From: Arthrobacter sp. ISL-65
GTDB taxonomy: Bacteria > Actinomycetota > Actinomycetes > Actinomycetales > Micrococcaceae
Direction: 5' to 3'
DNA length: 64,000 nucleotides
Assembly: GCF_018613795.1 (NCBI RefSeq)
Contig: NZ_JAGGPN010000019.1
Coordinates: 94,598 to 158,597 of the forward strand
Part shown: positions 53,982 through 63,005 of the stretch, piece after piece
How positions within the stretch are numbered: the stretch's first letter is position 1
Layout of the letters: every line of letters begins with the position of its first letter
Made by a program: the position numbers and the translations under genes
The notes under the pieces: generated by a model
Told to the model about the DNA's origin: nothing
Database searches by the model: none
The model's input: only the letters and a program-made list of their open reading frames with translations

Positions 53982-55367
53982 TTGTCAGTTACGCACCTGG
54001 ACTCAATCGAAGGTACCCGCGGATCCGAAGGCAGTCGTAAACCTCCCCAGGACATCCCCGCCGAACAGTCCGTCCTGGGTGGCATGATGCTCTCCAAGGA
54101 CGCCATTGCGGACGTGGTGGAGATCCTGCGTGGCCAGGACTTCTACCGCCCGGCCCACGAAACCATCTACGAGGCCGTCATCGACCTCTACGGCCGGGGA
54201 GAACCCGCGGATGCCGTCACGGTGTCGGACGAGCTGACGAAGCGCGGGGAGATCAACCGGATCGGTGGTCCGGCCTACCTCCATGAGCTCATTCAGACGG
54301 TACCCACGGCAGCGAACGCCGGCTACTATGCCGAGATCGTGGCCGAGCGTGCCGTGCTCCGGCGGCTGGTCAACGCCGGCACCAAGATCGTGCAGCTCGG
54401 CTACGGCCAGGACGGCGAAGTGGAAGACCTGGTCAACCAGGCCCAGGCGGAGGTCTACGCTGTCGCCGAACGCCGGACCGCGGAAGACTACGTCGTCCTG
54501 AAGGACGTCATGGAGTCCACGGTGGATGAGATCGAGGCCTCCGGCCACCGCGGCGAGGGCATGGTGGGCGTTCCCACCGGCTTCTACGAGCTGGACGAAC
54601 TGACGCACGGGCTGCATCCGGGCCAGATGATCGTCATTGCCGCCCGGCCGGCCGTGGGTAAGTCCACCTTCGCGCTGGACTTTGCCCGCTCGGCCGCGAT
54701 CAAGAACAACCTCGCCACCGTGATGTTCTCCCTCGAAATGGGCCGCAACGAGATCGCCATGCGCCTCCTCTCGGCCGAGGCCACCATCGGCCTGCAGGAC
54801 CTCCGCAAGGGCACCATCAAGGATGAGCAGTGGTCCAAGATCGCCACCACCATGGGGCGTATGAATGATGCCCCGCTGTTCATTGACGACAGCCCCAACA
54901 TGTCCCTCATGGAGATCCGGGCCAAGTGCCGCCGGCTCAAGCAGCAGCACGACCTCAAGCTCGTGATCCTCGACTACCTGCAGCTCATGAGCTCGGGCAA
55001 GAAGGTGGAGTCCCGCCAGCAGGAAGTCTCCGAGTTCTCGCGTGCGCTGAAGCTGCTGGCCAAGGAGCTTCAGGTCCCCGTCATTGCCCTGTCGCAGCTG
55101 AACCGTGGTTCTGAGCAGCGCCAGGACAAGCGCCCCATGGTCTCCGACCTGCGTGAATCGGGGTCCATCGAGCAGGACGCCGACATGGTGATCCTGCTGC
55201 ACCGTGAAGACGTCTATGACAAAGAGTCACCGCGCGCCGGTGAGGCGGACATCCTCATCGCCAAGCACCGTAACGGCCCCACCAAGGACATTGTTGTGGC
55301 CTTCCAGGGCCACTACTCGCGGTTCGCCAACATGGCGGGGGATGCCGGAGGCGGTGGCGGCTTCTAG
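53982..55367 (+). CDS. dnaB: Replicative DNA helicase DnaB
   Basis: 461-aa hexameric helicase. The N-domain (PPQDIPAEQSVLGGMMLSKD) is followed by the RecA-like domain with Walker A ARPAVGKST and Walker B LVILDYLQLM, then IALSQLNRGSEQR and the DADMVILLHR region. No intein is present. I chose TTG 53982 (LSVTHLDSIEGTRG), which has GGAGGA nine bases upstream. A frame from 53898 overlaps the regulatory spacer. Confidence 0.97.
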   Translation: MSVTHLDSIEGTRGSEGSRKPPQDIPAEQSVLGGMMLSKDAIADVVEILRGQDFYRPAHETIYEAVIDLYGRGEPADAVTVSDELTKRGEINRIGGPAYLHELIQTVPTAANAGYYAEIVAERAVLRRLVNAGTKIVQLGYGQDGEVEDLVNQAQAEVYAVAERRTAEDYVVLKDVMESTVDEIEASGHRGEGMVGVPTGFYELDELTHGLHPGQMIVIAARPAVGKSTFALDFARSAAIKNNLATVMFSLEMGRNEIAMRLLSAEATIGLQDLRKGTIKDEQWSKIATTMGRMNDAPLFIDDSPNMSLMEIRAKCRRLKQQHDLKLVILDYLQLMSSGKKVESRQQEVSEFSRALKLLAKELQVPVIALSQLNRGSEQRQDKRPMVSDLRESGSIEQDADMVILLHREDVYDKESPRAGEADILIAKHRNGPTKDIVVAFQGHYSRFANMAGDAGGGGGF

Positions 55368-55376
55368 GCTGCGCTG

Positions 55377-56351
55377 CTAGTGCGGTTGTGACTGCAGCAG
55401 GTGGTTGGGCAGCCTGTTTCCCGGGGCTGCTGCCCTAATCTCCAGGAGCTCCCGCGCATGGGCGTGGAGCCGCTTGTCCTCCTCGGACACGGGGGTCCAC
55501 GCAGGGATGGGGACCGAGGTGCCCTCGGAGTCGCGGGCAACCATCACGGTGAGGCAGTAGGTGGTCAGGTTCAGTTCATGGCCCTTGGGGTCCCCTGAGC
55601 GGACATGTACGGCAATGTGCATGCCCTTGGTGCCCGTATAGACCAGCCGGGCCTCCACCTCCACCACGTGGCCAATCAGCAGCGGCCGGTAGAAGCGGAC
55701 TCCACCGGAGAAGACAGCCACCGTATCCCGGCCGCAGTAGCGCGAGGCGCAGACATATGCCGCCTCGTCGATCCACTTCATCACGATGCCGCCGTGGACT
55801 TTTCCGCCCCAATTCACGTCGGTGGGCGCCGCCATGAACCGGAGGACGACGCGCTCGGCGGTGCCGGCATCGGTATATTCCTGGGCGCTCATGGCTTCGA
55901 CGATCTGCTCACGGATCCCGATCCGCGCCAGGGCGTGGTCCCGCTGTTCCAGCTCTTCCGCCGTTATCGGCTCGAACTGCTTTACCGGGATGGGTTTCCC
56001 GTCCTCGCCAACCGCCACAAAGATCACCATGCACTGGCTCCGCATGGTGGCCGGCCCACCCTTGGGGTCCCCGGACGAGACCACCGTCCGGATATGCATG
56101 GAGGAGCGGCCCGTATAGACGATAGTGGCCGTGACCTCCACCATGTCGCCGCTGTTCACCGGGTCTGCGAAGTGGATGTTTCCCACGTAGGCGGTGACGC
56201 AGTAGGACTTGGCCCAGCCCACTGCGGCCGCATATGCCGCCTTGTCCACCCACTCGAGCACCGTTCCGGCGTCAACGGATCCGCTGTGGCCCACGTCCAT
56301 GGGGGCGGCAAGGAAGCGGAGGGTTACGGAGTTGGCGGCAGTCTCGCTCAT
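55377..56351 (-). CDS. Double-hotdog acyl-CoA thioesterase
   Basis: 324-aa protein with two hotdog domains in tandem. The first has SGSVDAGTVLEWVDKAAYAA and the second WGGKVHGGIVMKWIDEAAYV; each ends in a YTGRSSMHI or YTGTKGMHI strand. The second keeps the HGG motif while the first has DAG, so catalysis may depend on residues split between halves. Likely hydrolyses acyl-CoA in the cytosol. Convergent with dnaB, 9 bp apart. Confidence 0.9.
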   Translation of the reverse strand: MSETAANSVTLRFLAAPMDVGHSGSVDAGTVLEWVDKAAYAAAVGWAKSYCVTAYVGNIHFADPVNSGDMVEVTATIVYTGRSSMHIRTVVSSGDPKGGPATMRSQCMVIFVAVGEDGKPIPVKQFEPITAEELEQRDHALARIGIREQIVEAMSAQEYTDAGTAERVVLRFMAAPTDVNWGGKVHGGIVMKWIDEAAYVCASRYCGRDTVAVFSGGVRFYRPLLIGHVVEVEARLVYTGTKGMHIAVHVRSGDPKGHELNLTTYCLTVMVARDSEGTSVPIPAWTPVSEEDKRLHAHARELLEIRAAAPGNRLPNHLLQSQPH

Positions 56352-56482
56352 GGTCGCAGTTTACTGACCGCTGTCCTGCAGTCAGATCCGGGCCTTCACA
56401 AACGCGCTCCCGCGCGCCATAAGAATGGGCGGTTTGTGCATCCGGCGTCATGAACGGGAAGAAGTCGCCCTGCCCCTATTAA

Positions 56483-56497
56483 TAATGATTATCATTA
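56483..56497. promoter_or_regulatory. Zur box upstream of the AztD-like gene
   Basis: TAATGAT-T-ATCATTA, a perfect 7-1-7 inverted repeat in an AT-rich island. This is the classic Fur-family form, and for a zinc-chaperone gene Zur is the likely regulator. It ends 6 bp before the ATG chosen for the gene. Confidence 0.78.
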
Positions 56498-56502
56498 GTG
56501 TT

Positions 56503-57918
56503 ATGTTATCAAGACGACCCGTTCTTCCCGCCCGACTTCTTCCTGCCCGACCTACGACCCGTTGGCGCGGCCGCACGAGCGCATCCATCACCGGGCCCTT
56601 CACTCAACCGTTCACAAGGCCGCACGCAGTCCGGTTGGTGGCAGCCTGCGGAGCTGCCCTCCTCCTGTCCGGCTGCGCAGGAAGCCCTGGACAGGAGACG
56701 GCCGAAAGCTCTGCCAGCACGTCCCGGCGGGACGAAGCCGCGGAACCCACGGAGCTTCGCGCCCCTAATCCGCGCCTGGTCTACACCTACGCTGGCGGCG
56801 TCGGAGTACTGGACGCCGCAACCCTTGAGCCCGTGGCGGCGGACGTTGAGCTGGACGGCTACAACCGCATCAGTCCTGCAGGGGACGGCCGTCACGTCCT
56901 GGTGGCGGCGGACGACTCGTTCCGCGTCCTCGACGCCGGCGTCTGGACCGAGCGGCACGGCGACCACGGCCACTCCTACGCCGCCCAGCCCATGCTGACG
57001 GATCAGGCGTTCGAGGCGAGCAAGCCTGGCCATGTGGTGCGGCACGCCGGCAGAACTGTCCTGTTCAGCGACGGGTCCGGCAAGGTGGAGTCCTTTGAGT
57101 CGGCCGCTCTCGGAGAGCTGTCGGAGGACGGCCTTCCGGAGACGACGACCTACACGGCACCCGAGGCCCACCACGGCGTGGCGGTGGAGCTGGAGGACGG
57201 CAAGCTGCTGGTGACGGTGGGCGACGAGGACGCCCGCAATGCCGTGGCCCTCCTGGGGCCGGCCACGGGTTCTTCCGGGAGTGCGGGTTCTTCCAAGGAG
57301 ACGGGCCGGGACCGCAAGGAGATCCTCCGCAGCCAGAACTGCCCCGGGGTCCACGGCGAGGCGGTGGCTGGCGAAAACACCGTGATCTTCGGATGTGAGG
57401 ACGGGATGCTGGTGTTCAAGGACGGCAGGTTCTCCAAGATCTCCAGTCCTGACGCCTATGGTCGGCTGGGCAACCAGGCCGGTTCACCGGCGTCGCCCGT
57501 GGTGCTCGGGGACTACAAGGTGGACAAAGACGCGGTCCTGGAGCGGCCCACCAGGATTTCGCTGGTGAACACGGATACCAAGGCCCTGAAGCTGGTGGAA
57601 CTCGGTACGAGCTATTCGTTCCGGTCGCTGGGGCGCGGGGCGGCCGGGGAAGCACTGGTCCTCGGCACGGACGGCGCGCTGCACGTCCTCAACCCGGTGA
57701 CAGGCGCCACCGTGTCCACGATCCCCGTCGTTGCCGCCTGGCAGGAGCCCGAGGCGTGGCAGGACCCCCGGCCAACCCTGTACGTCCAGGGATCCACCGC
57801 CTATGTAACCGAACCGGCAACGCGGGAACTCCACGCCGTCGACCTGAAGACGGGCAAGACCGTCCGCACGGCAAGGCTGGCTCACACGCCGGATGAGCTG
57901 ACGGGTGTCACCGGCTGA
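56503..57918 (+). CDS. AztD-like zinc metallochaperone lipoprotein
   Basis: 471-aa secreted protein predicted as a beta-propeller. The signal region ends HAVRLVAACGAALLLSGC, a lipobox (SGC). The mature part has VYTYAGGVGVLDAATLEPVA and the His-rich metal motif HGDHGHSY. These match AztD, which delivers zinc to an AztABC importer. No aztABC genes are here, so it is an orphan copy. The start is uncertain: ATG 56503 just after the Zur box has no SD, so the mRNA may be leaderless. Confidence 0.82.
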   Translation: MLSRRPVLPARLLPARPTTRWRGRTSASITGPFTQPFTRPHAVRLVAACGAALLLSGCAGSPGQETAESSASTSRRDEAAEPTELRAPNPRLVYTYAGGVGVLDAATLEPVAADVELDGYNRISPAGDGRHVLVAADDSFRVLDAGVWTERHGDHGHSYAAQPMLTDQAFEASKPGHVVRHAGRTVLFSDGSGKVESFESAALGELSEDGLPETTTYTAPEAHHGVAVELEDGKLLVTVGDEDARNAVALLGPATGSSGSAGSSKETGRDRKEILRSQNCPGVHGEAVAGENTVIFGCEDGMLVFKDGRFSKISSPDAYGRLGNQAGSPASPVVLGDYKVDKDAVLERPTRISLVNTDTKALKLVELGTSYSFRSLGRGAAGEALVLGTDGALHVLNPVTGATVSTIPVVAAWQEPEAWQDPRPTLYVQGSTAYVTEPATRELHAVDLKTGKTVRTARLAHTPDELTGVTG

Positions 57919-57970
57919 CCAACTGACCGGCTGAACCAACAACAACCGGCCAAAAAACAGTAAAACAAAA

Positions 57971-58022
57971 CGACGGCGGCCGCCCGCCGGGCACCGAAGT
58001 GCCGGGCGAGCAGCCGCCGTCG
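57971..58022. terminator. Bidirectional terminator
   Basis: Outer arms CGACGGCGGC and GCCGCCGTCG with an inner GC hairpin, between the convergent AztD-like and DoxX genes; A-rich on the left side. Confidence 0.75.
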
Positions 58023-58075
58023 TCGTCGTATCCTGGACAGTCACCGCTCTGGAGCAGTGCTGCAGCCCGGGAAGG

Positions 58076-58510
58076 TTACGCGAGAACCTTGAGCTTGGAA
58101 TTGCTGCGGCCGAACAGGGCTGCGTCCGCCGAGAGGCGGCCGGCTCCGGCAAGGGCGACGGCCGCTGCCCCGGCTGCAAGCAGGAGAACCAGCTCGTAGC
58201 CGCCGGTGGCGACGAAGACTCCGGCCGAGGCATGGACCAGGAAGAGGGCGCCAAGCATGTCCAGGGCGAGCAGGGCGGCGAAGACGCGGGTCAGTACGCC
58301 GAGGATGAGGGCGATGCCACCCACCAGCTCCAGGGTGGCGACGACCGGGGCGGCGACCTCAGCGGCCGGAACTCCCATCTTGGCGAAGGATGCCTGCGTG
58401 CCGGCGATGGTGAATTCGCTGAACTTCTGCCAGCCGTGCGCGGCGAAGAGGAATCCCGCGATCACTCGCAGGATCGTCAGGGCTGTGGTGGTCTGGGTGG
58501 TCTGGTTCAT
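58076..58510 (-). CDS. DoxX family membrane protein
   Basis: 144-aa four-helix protein. ILRVIAGFLFAAHGWQKFSE and LELVGGIALILGVLTRVFAA are DoxX hallmarks. Family members take part in thiol or redox homeostasis, but the role here is unknown. ATG 58510 (MNQTTQTTTAL). Divergent from the MATE gene across a 157-bp spacer with a candidate operator. Confidence 0.9.
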   Translation of the reverse strand: MNQTTQTTTALTILRVIAGFLFAAHGWQKFSEFTIAGTQASFAKMGVPAAEVAAPVVATLELVGGIALILGVLTRVFAALLALDMLGALFLVHASAGVFVATGGYELVLLLAAGAAAVALAGAGRLSADAALFGRSNSKLKVLA

Positions 58511-58609
58511 GGAGATTCTCACCGTTCGGTTCGATTGGGGGTTGTCTCTTTTGGGCACGCGGTTCGGAGCGTGTCGGGTGAAGCTTCCCTTCCACTGTCC
58601 CGAACTTTT

Positions 58610-58623
58610 GTTGAAGTGTCAAC
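58610..58623. promoter_or_regulatory. Candidate operator between doxX and MATE genes
   Basis: GTTGA-AGTG-TCAAC inverted repeat in the divergent promoter region; a MarR-type site is possible but no regulator gene is adjacent. Confidence 0.45.
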
Positions 58624-58667
58624 TAATGTGTCGTGGTTATCTTTTCGGCGGCGGCTAGGCTGGCTCC

Positions 58668-60020
58668 GTGCCCCCATCGCCTTCCGCCGCCGTTTCCACC
58701 CCCAAGCCCGACAGTCACGGCCGTGAAATCCTCCGGCTTGCCGTTCCCGCCTTCGGCGCGCTGATCGCGGAACCGCTGTTTCTGCTGGCCGACTCGGCCA
58801 TTGTGGGACACCTGGGCGTTGCGCAGTTGGCCGGTGTGGGGCTGGCCTCGGCGGTGCTGCACACCGCGGTGGGGCTGATGGTTTTCCTGGCGTACTCCAC
58901 CACCCCTGCCGTAGCGCGGGCGGTGGGGGATGGCCAAATCGGAAGGGCACTTGCTGCCGGGCGCGACGGCGTCTGGCTTGCCTTGTTACTCGGGACTGCG
59001 CTGGCGCTGGCTGGCTTTTTCGCCGCGGAGCCGATGATCGGGCTCATGGGGCCGAGTCCGGAGATCCGCACCTTCGCCGTGGACTACCTGCGCTGGTCCA
59101 TGCCCGGGCTGGTCGCGATGCTGCTGATCTTTGCCGGCACGGGCGTGCTGAGGGGGCTGCAGGACACCCGGACGCCGTTGGTGGTGGCCACAGCGGGATT
59201 CACGCTGAACATCGTGCTGAACCTGGTGTTGGTTTACGGACTCGGACTGTCCGTCGTCGGATCTGCGGTGGGTACCAGCATCGCGCAGTGGGCCATGGCC
59301 GCGGTGTATCTGGTGATGGTGCAGCGCAACGCCCGTCACCACGGCGTCAGCCTGCTGCCCGACTGGCATGGGATCCGGGCCATGACCAAGGTGGGCTCCT
59401 GGCTCATGCTGCGCACCCTGAGCCTCCGCATCGCCATCCTCGCCACCGTGCTCGTGGTCACGGCCCAGGGTGCCGTGAACCTGGCTGCGCACCAGCTGGC
59501 CATGACAGTCTTCACCTTCCTCGCCTTCGCACTGGACGCCTTGGCCATCGCCGCTCAGGCGCTGATCGGCAAGGAGTTGGGAGCCTCCAACCCTGCCAAG
59601 GCGCGGATCCTGACCCGGACCATGATCCGCTGGGGTACCGGCTTTGGTGTGGCCACCGGCGTGCTGCTCGCCGTGGCGGCCCCGTTCGCAGGGGCCCTCT
59701 TCACGCCCGACGCCGGCGTCCAGTCGGTCCTGACCGCGGCACTGTGGGTACTGGCCGCGGGCCAGCCCCTCGCCGGGTACGTGTTCGTCCTCGACGGGGT
59801 GCTGATCGGGGCCGGCGACGCGAAGTATCTGGCGATTGCCGGCGTCGTGAATCTTGCGGTGTACCTTCCGCTGCTGCTGGCGGTGCCGCTGGCCCGGGCC
59901 GACGGCGCAGCGGCGCTGGTGTGGGTGTGGGTGGCCTTTTCGCTGGGCTACATGTGCGCCCGCGGCCTGACGCTGGGGCTGCGGGCCAGGACAGACCGCT
60001 GGATGGTGCTCGGCTCATAG
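58668..60020 (+). CDS. MATE family efflux transporter
   Basis: 450-aa 12-helix transporter of the DinF-like MATE branch: EILRLAVPAFGALIAEPLFL then ADSAIVGHLGVAQLAGVGLA, with the internal repeat in the second half (AAHQLAMTVFTFLAFALDAL). GTG start. Substrate unknown. Confidence 0.93.
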   Translation: MPPSPSAAVSTPKPDSHGREILRLAVPAFGALIAEPLFLLADSAIVGHLGVAQLAGVGLASAVLHTAVGLMVFLAYSTTPAVARAVGDGQIGRALAAGRDGVWLALLLGTALALAGFFAAEPMIGLMGPSPEIRTFAVDYLRWSMPGLVAMLLIFAGTGVLRGLQDTRTPLVVATAGFTLNIVLNLVLVYGLGLSVVGSAVGTSIAQWAMAAVYLVMVQRNARHHGVSLLPDWHGIRAMTKVGSWLMLRTLSLRIAILATVLVVTAQGAVNLAAHQLAMTVFTFLAFALDALAIAAQALIGKELGASNPAKARILTRTMIRWGTGFGVATGVLLAVAAPFAGALFTPDAGVQSVLTAALWVLAAGQPLAGYVFVLDGVLIGAGDAKYLAIAGVVNLAVYLPLLLAVPLARADGAAALVWVWVAFSLGYMCARGLTLGLRARTDRWMVLGS

Positions 60021-60068
60021 CTTGCGGCCTGGATTCGCCCGCACAGCCTGGCGCACTAAACTGGAGCG

Positions 60069-60662
60069 GTGACTTCCCCCGCTAACCCTGCTGAATCTGA
60101 CGTGCCTGCCCCCTCGGGGGAGCTGTGGAAGCCCGCCCTGCTGCGGGCCGCCGCCGCACTGGTCTTCGGTGCCGTGACCGTGTTCTGGGCGGCTCCTTCC
60201 GTGACCGGAATGTCGCTCGCGGGCGGGGTGTACCTGCTGGCCACCGGCCTGATCCTGCTGTGGGGCATTCCGCTGACCGGTTTCCGCCGCGAGGCGCCTG
60301 CCGGCCGCTTTCTTTCCGCCGCGGGAGCTGCCCTGACCGGCGCCGGCGTGGCCCTGCTGTTCCTGCAGGGCAGTCTGGTGTTCGCCGTGATTGGCGCTGT
60401 GGGGCTGGCCATGGCGTCCGCCGCCGAGCTGTATCTTGGCATCAGGTTCCGCGGGCGGCATGTCCTGGCCCGCGACTGGCTGGCATCGGGAATCATCGGG
60501 CTGGGCACGGCCGGCACCCTACCGTTCTTCCTGGGGCTTGGCCCGCACGCGCTGCTGGGCGTTGCCGGCGGCGGCGCCATCATCTCGGGCGTGCTCTGGA
60601 TCCTGGCAGGCCTCTCGCTCCGGCACGATGCGCAGGCCGGCGCGTCAAAGGCCGTAAACTAG
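60069..60662 (+). CDS. Small membrane protein, unknown
   Basis: 197-aa protein with about six helices in three pairs, each with a Gly/Ala-rich hairpin (ALVFGAVTVFWAAPSVTGMS; GAALTGAGVALLFLQGSLVF; ASGIIGLGTAGTLPFFLGLG). No family recognised; the layout resembles HdeD/DUF308-like proteins. GTG start with GGAG upstream. It follows the MATE gene by 48 bp. Confidence 0.75.
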   Translation: MTSPANPAESDVPAPSGELWKPALLRAAAALVFGAVTVFWAAPSVTGMSLAGGVYLLATGLILLWGIPLTGFRREAPAGRFLSAAGAALTGAGVALLFLQGSLVFAVIGAVGLAMASAAELYLGIRFRGRHVLARDWLASGIIGLGTAGTLPFFLGLGPHALLGVAGGGAIISGVLWILAGLSLRHDAQAGASKAVN

Positions 60663-60664
60663 TA

Positions 60665-60698
60665 CCAAGGGTTCTACTTCTTGTAGAACAGCCTTTGG
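60665..60698. other. Inverted repeat
   Basis: GTTCTAC, TTCTT, GTAGAAC core with flanking CCAAGG and CCTTTGG; terminator of the upstream gene or operator of the downstream one. Confidence 0.55.
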
Positions 60699-60774
60699 CT
60701 GCCAGCACCCTTCATCACCAGCACACAGCATAGCGGGCAGGCCGCATCGCGCCGCCCGCACGGGAGGAATCACC

Positions 60775-61170
60775 TTGGCACACCAGAAACCAGGAGAACC
60801 GCGCAATCTGCGGACCTCGGTCAAGGGACCCCTGATGTTCTCCGCCTTCTGGGCTGTGGTGGCGTTCGTCGCGGTGCTGATCTTCGCCTCCGGCGGCAGT
60901 GCCCGTTCGCCGCGGTTCGACCTAGCCCTCACCGCCGCCGGCATCGCCTTCATTGTCACCCTCGTCATCGCCGCGATGCTGTCCATGAGCTATAAGGACA
61001 ACGCCGCCCACCTGGGTAAAGGCTCCGGCGTGAACCTGAGCTCGGCCCGGAAGTCCTCGCAGGGACACGGCGGCCATGGGACTCAGGGAACCCAGCGCCA
61101 TCCGGATGCCCCGGGTGCTGCGGGTACGGCTGGAAACGGTGAGTCCGGGCCCGACGGCGGAGCCTCCTAA
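60775..61170 (+). CDS. Two-helix membrane protein, unknown
   Basis: 131-aa protein with TTG start and GGGAGGAATCACC upstream. Two helices (about 21-39 and 50-69, MFSAFWAVVAFVAVLIFASG; AAGIAFIVTLVIAAMLSMSY) are followed by a 55-residue Gly/His/Ser-rich cytosolic or external tail. No family recognised. Confidence 0.75.
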   Translation: MAHQKPGEPRNLRTSVKGPLMFSAFWAVVAFVAVLIFASGGSARSPRFDLALTAAGIAFIVTLVIAAMLSMSYKDNAAHLGKGSGVNLSSARKSSQGHGGHGTQGTQRHPDAPGAAGTAGNGESGPDGGAS

Positions 61171-61191
61171 CGCCCGCGCCGCTGGCGCTGC

Positions 61192-61737
61192 TTACTCCCC
61201 GCTGGCGCGGCGCGCACGGTAGGCCGCGACATGCGCGCGGTTGGCGCAGTTTCCGGTGTCGCAGTACCGCTTGGACCGGTTGCGGCTGAGGTCGAGGACC
61301 GCCGCGTCGCAGTCATCGGCCGCGCACACCAGCATGCGGTCCATCTCCTTGCTGCGGATCACGTCCACCAGCGCCATGGCGGCTTCGGTGCCCATCCTGT
61401 CCGCCAGCGGGGCATCGTGCGTGGTGGCGTGCAGGTGCCAGTCCCACTGGTCGTGCTTGAGGAGCTGGGGGAGTGCGCGGGCTTCCCGCAGGAGGCGGTT
61501 CACAGTGGCCACGGCCGCATCCTCGTTGGAGGTCCACAGTGTTGCCAATTCTGCGCGCAGTGCGTGGACGCTGGCCAGTTCGGCGGCGTCGTGGGTGCGG
61601 GAGCCGGTAAAGCCCTCCTGCCGCAGGAACGCGTCGAGGTCCTCCACCGTAGCCAGGCTTTCCTCGCCATTAGCGGCAGAGTTGATGAGGTTCACCACGA
61701 AGCGCAGTGAGAGTTCCGTGTCAGGGGCAAAAACCAC
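61192..61737 (-). CDS. CGNR zinc-finger protein (putative regulator)
   Basis: 181-aa protein of the ABATE-CGNR type. The N-terminal stress-related helical domain is followed by the zinc finger MLVCAADDCDAAVLDLSRNR, SKRYCDTGNCANRAHVAAYR. Cys from CAADDC and CDTGNC supply the site; the usual CGNR reads CANR here. GTG start with GGAGTC upstream. Divergent from the EamA gene. Confidence 0.9.
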   Translation of the reverse strand: MVFAPDTELSLRFVVNLINSAANGEESLATVEDLDAFLRQEGFTGSRTHDAAELASVHALRAELATLWTSNEDAAVATVNRLLREARALPQLLKHDQWDWHLHATTHDAPLADRMGTEAAMALVDVIRSKEMDRMLVCAADDCDAAVLDLSRNRSKRYCDTGNCANRAHVAAYRARRASGE

Positions 61738-61766
61738 CTTGACTCCTTACAGTGCCGGGGCGTAGT

Positions 61767-61797
61767 GTCAGGACCAATACCCCACTTTACTCCTGAC
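61767..61797. promoter_or_regulatory. Candidate operator between CGNR regulator and EamA gene
   Basis: GTCAGGA, 17 bp, TCCTGAC inverted repeat in the 71-bp divergent promoter region. Confidence 0.5.
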
Positions 61798-61808
61798 GGG
61801 AGGCATCC

Positions 61809-62930
61809 GTGCCCGCATCGAACAAGCGCGCCCACATGAGGCAGACGCCCTCCATCCCGTCGGCTTCCGCGCGCGACGCGGGCGCCGGGATGTACGTTGC
61901 AGCGATGGCAGGGACTCCGGCAGCCGACACGGCCCCGGCCTCCTCGGCAAAGGCCCCCGGCTTCCTTGCGTCAGGACTGGGCATCGCCCTCTTTTCGTCT
62001 GCCGTCTTCGGGCTTTCCGGCTCCTTTGCCAAGTCACTGTTGGAGACCGGCTGGACGCCCGGGGCCGCCGTGACTGCCCGGCTGACAGCGGCCGCACTCA
62101 TCCTTGCAATCCCCGCTGTTCCGGCGCTTCGCGGGCGCTGGACCCAGCTGCGGTCCAACTGGGTCACGATCGCGCTGTTTGGCCTGATTGGCGTGGCTGC
62201 ATGCCAGCTGTTCTACTTCAATGCCGTCGCCCGGCTGTCCGTTGGTGTGGCGCTCCTGCTCGAATACCTCGCCCCGGTGTTGATCGTCCTGTGGCTCTGG
62301 GTGGCCAGCCGGAAGCGGCCCCGCCCCCTGACAGTTGCGGGGACGCTGTTGTCCCTGGGCGGTCTCGTCCTCGTACTGGACCTCACCGGTGCAGTGAAGG
62401 TCGATGCCGTCGGTGTGTTCTGGGGCCTCGCCGCTGCCGTCTGCTTGGCCATGTACTTCTTCATCACGGCCAAGCAAAATGACACCCTGCCGCCCATCGT
62501 TCTCGCGTCGGGCGGTCTGCTGGTGGGCTCCGCGGTGATGTGGCTGACGGCAGCCACCGGACTCCTGCCCATGGCCATCAGCACGGCCGACACCAAACTC
62601 GGTCCGTGGACCACCCCCTGGTGGGTTCCGCTGGGCGGCCTCGTGCTGCTGGCCACCGTACTGGCCTACGTCTCAGGGATCATGGCTGCACGCGCACTCG
62701 GCTCCAAGGTGGCCTCGTTCGTATCCCTCACTGAGGTCCTGTTCGCCGTGATCTGGGCCTGGCTGTTGCTTGGCGAACTGCCCGGCCCCATCCAGCTCCT
62801 CGGCGGCGTGCTGATTGTAGGCGGGGTACTGTTCGTCCGGCTGGATGAGCTCCGGGGAGACAAAGCGGGGGACCAGGCAGCGGTGACTGGACCGCTTGAC
62901 CTCGCGAACGACGTCGAACCCGTCCCCTAA
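61809..62930 (+). CDS. EamA/DMT family transporter
   Basis: 373-aa protein with a 50-residue hydrophilic start and ten helices in two EamA repeats (FLASGLGIALFSSAVFGLSG; VFWGLAAAVCLAMYFFITAK; TEVLFAVIWAWLLLGELPGP). Likely metabolite exporter. GTG 61809 has GGGAGG five bases upstream; ATGs at 61836 and 61890 are alternatives. Confidence 0.9.
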   Translation: MPASNKRAHMRQTPSIPSASARDAGAGMYVAAMAGTPAADTAPASSAKAPGFLASGLGIALFSSAVFGLSGSFAKSLLETGWTPGAAVTARLTAAALILAIPAVPALRGRWTQLRSNWVTIALFGLIGVAACQLFYFNAVARLSVGVALLLEYLAPVLIVLWLWVASRKRPRPLTVAGTLLSLGGLVLVLDLTGAVKVDAVGVFWGLAAAVCLAMYFFITAKQNDTLPPIVLASGGLLVGSAVMWLTAATGLLPMAISTADTKLGPWTTPWWVPLGGLVLLATVLAYVSGIMAARALGSKVASFVSLTEVLFAVIWAWLLLGELPGPIQLLGGVLIVGGVLFVRLDELRGDKAGDQAAVTGPLDLANDVEPVP

Positions 62931-62958
62931 GTCTTCAGTGACGGGCTGCTTAAATGCC

Positions 62959-62991
62959 GGAGGGCCGGACGCATGCTGCGTCCGGCCCTCC
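62959..62991. terminator. Terminator
   Basis: GGAGGGCCGGACGCA and TGCGTCCGGCCCTCC arms around TGC, between the convergent EamA and WXG100 genes. Confidence 0.85.
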
Positions 62992-63005
62992 GCTGCGTTC
63001 CCGGT

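Noticed and set aside
53982..55367. Intein in dnaB
   Set aside because: The helicase reads without interruption at normal length through the Walker A and B regions.
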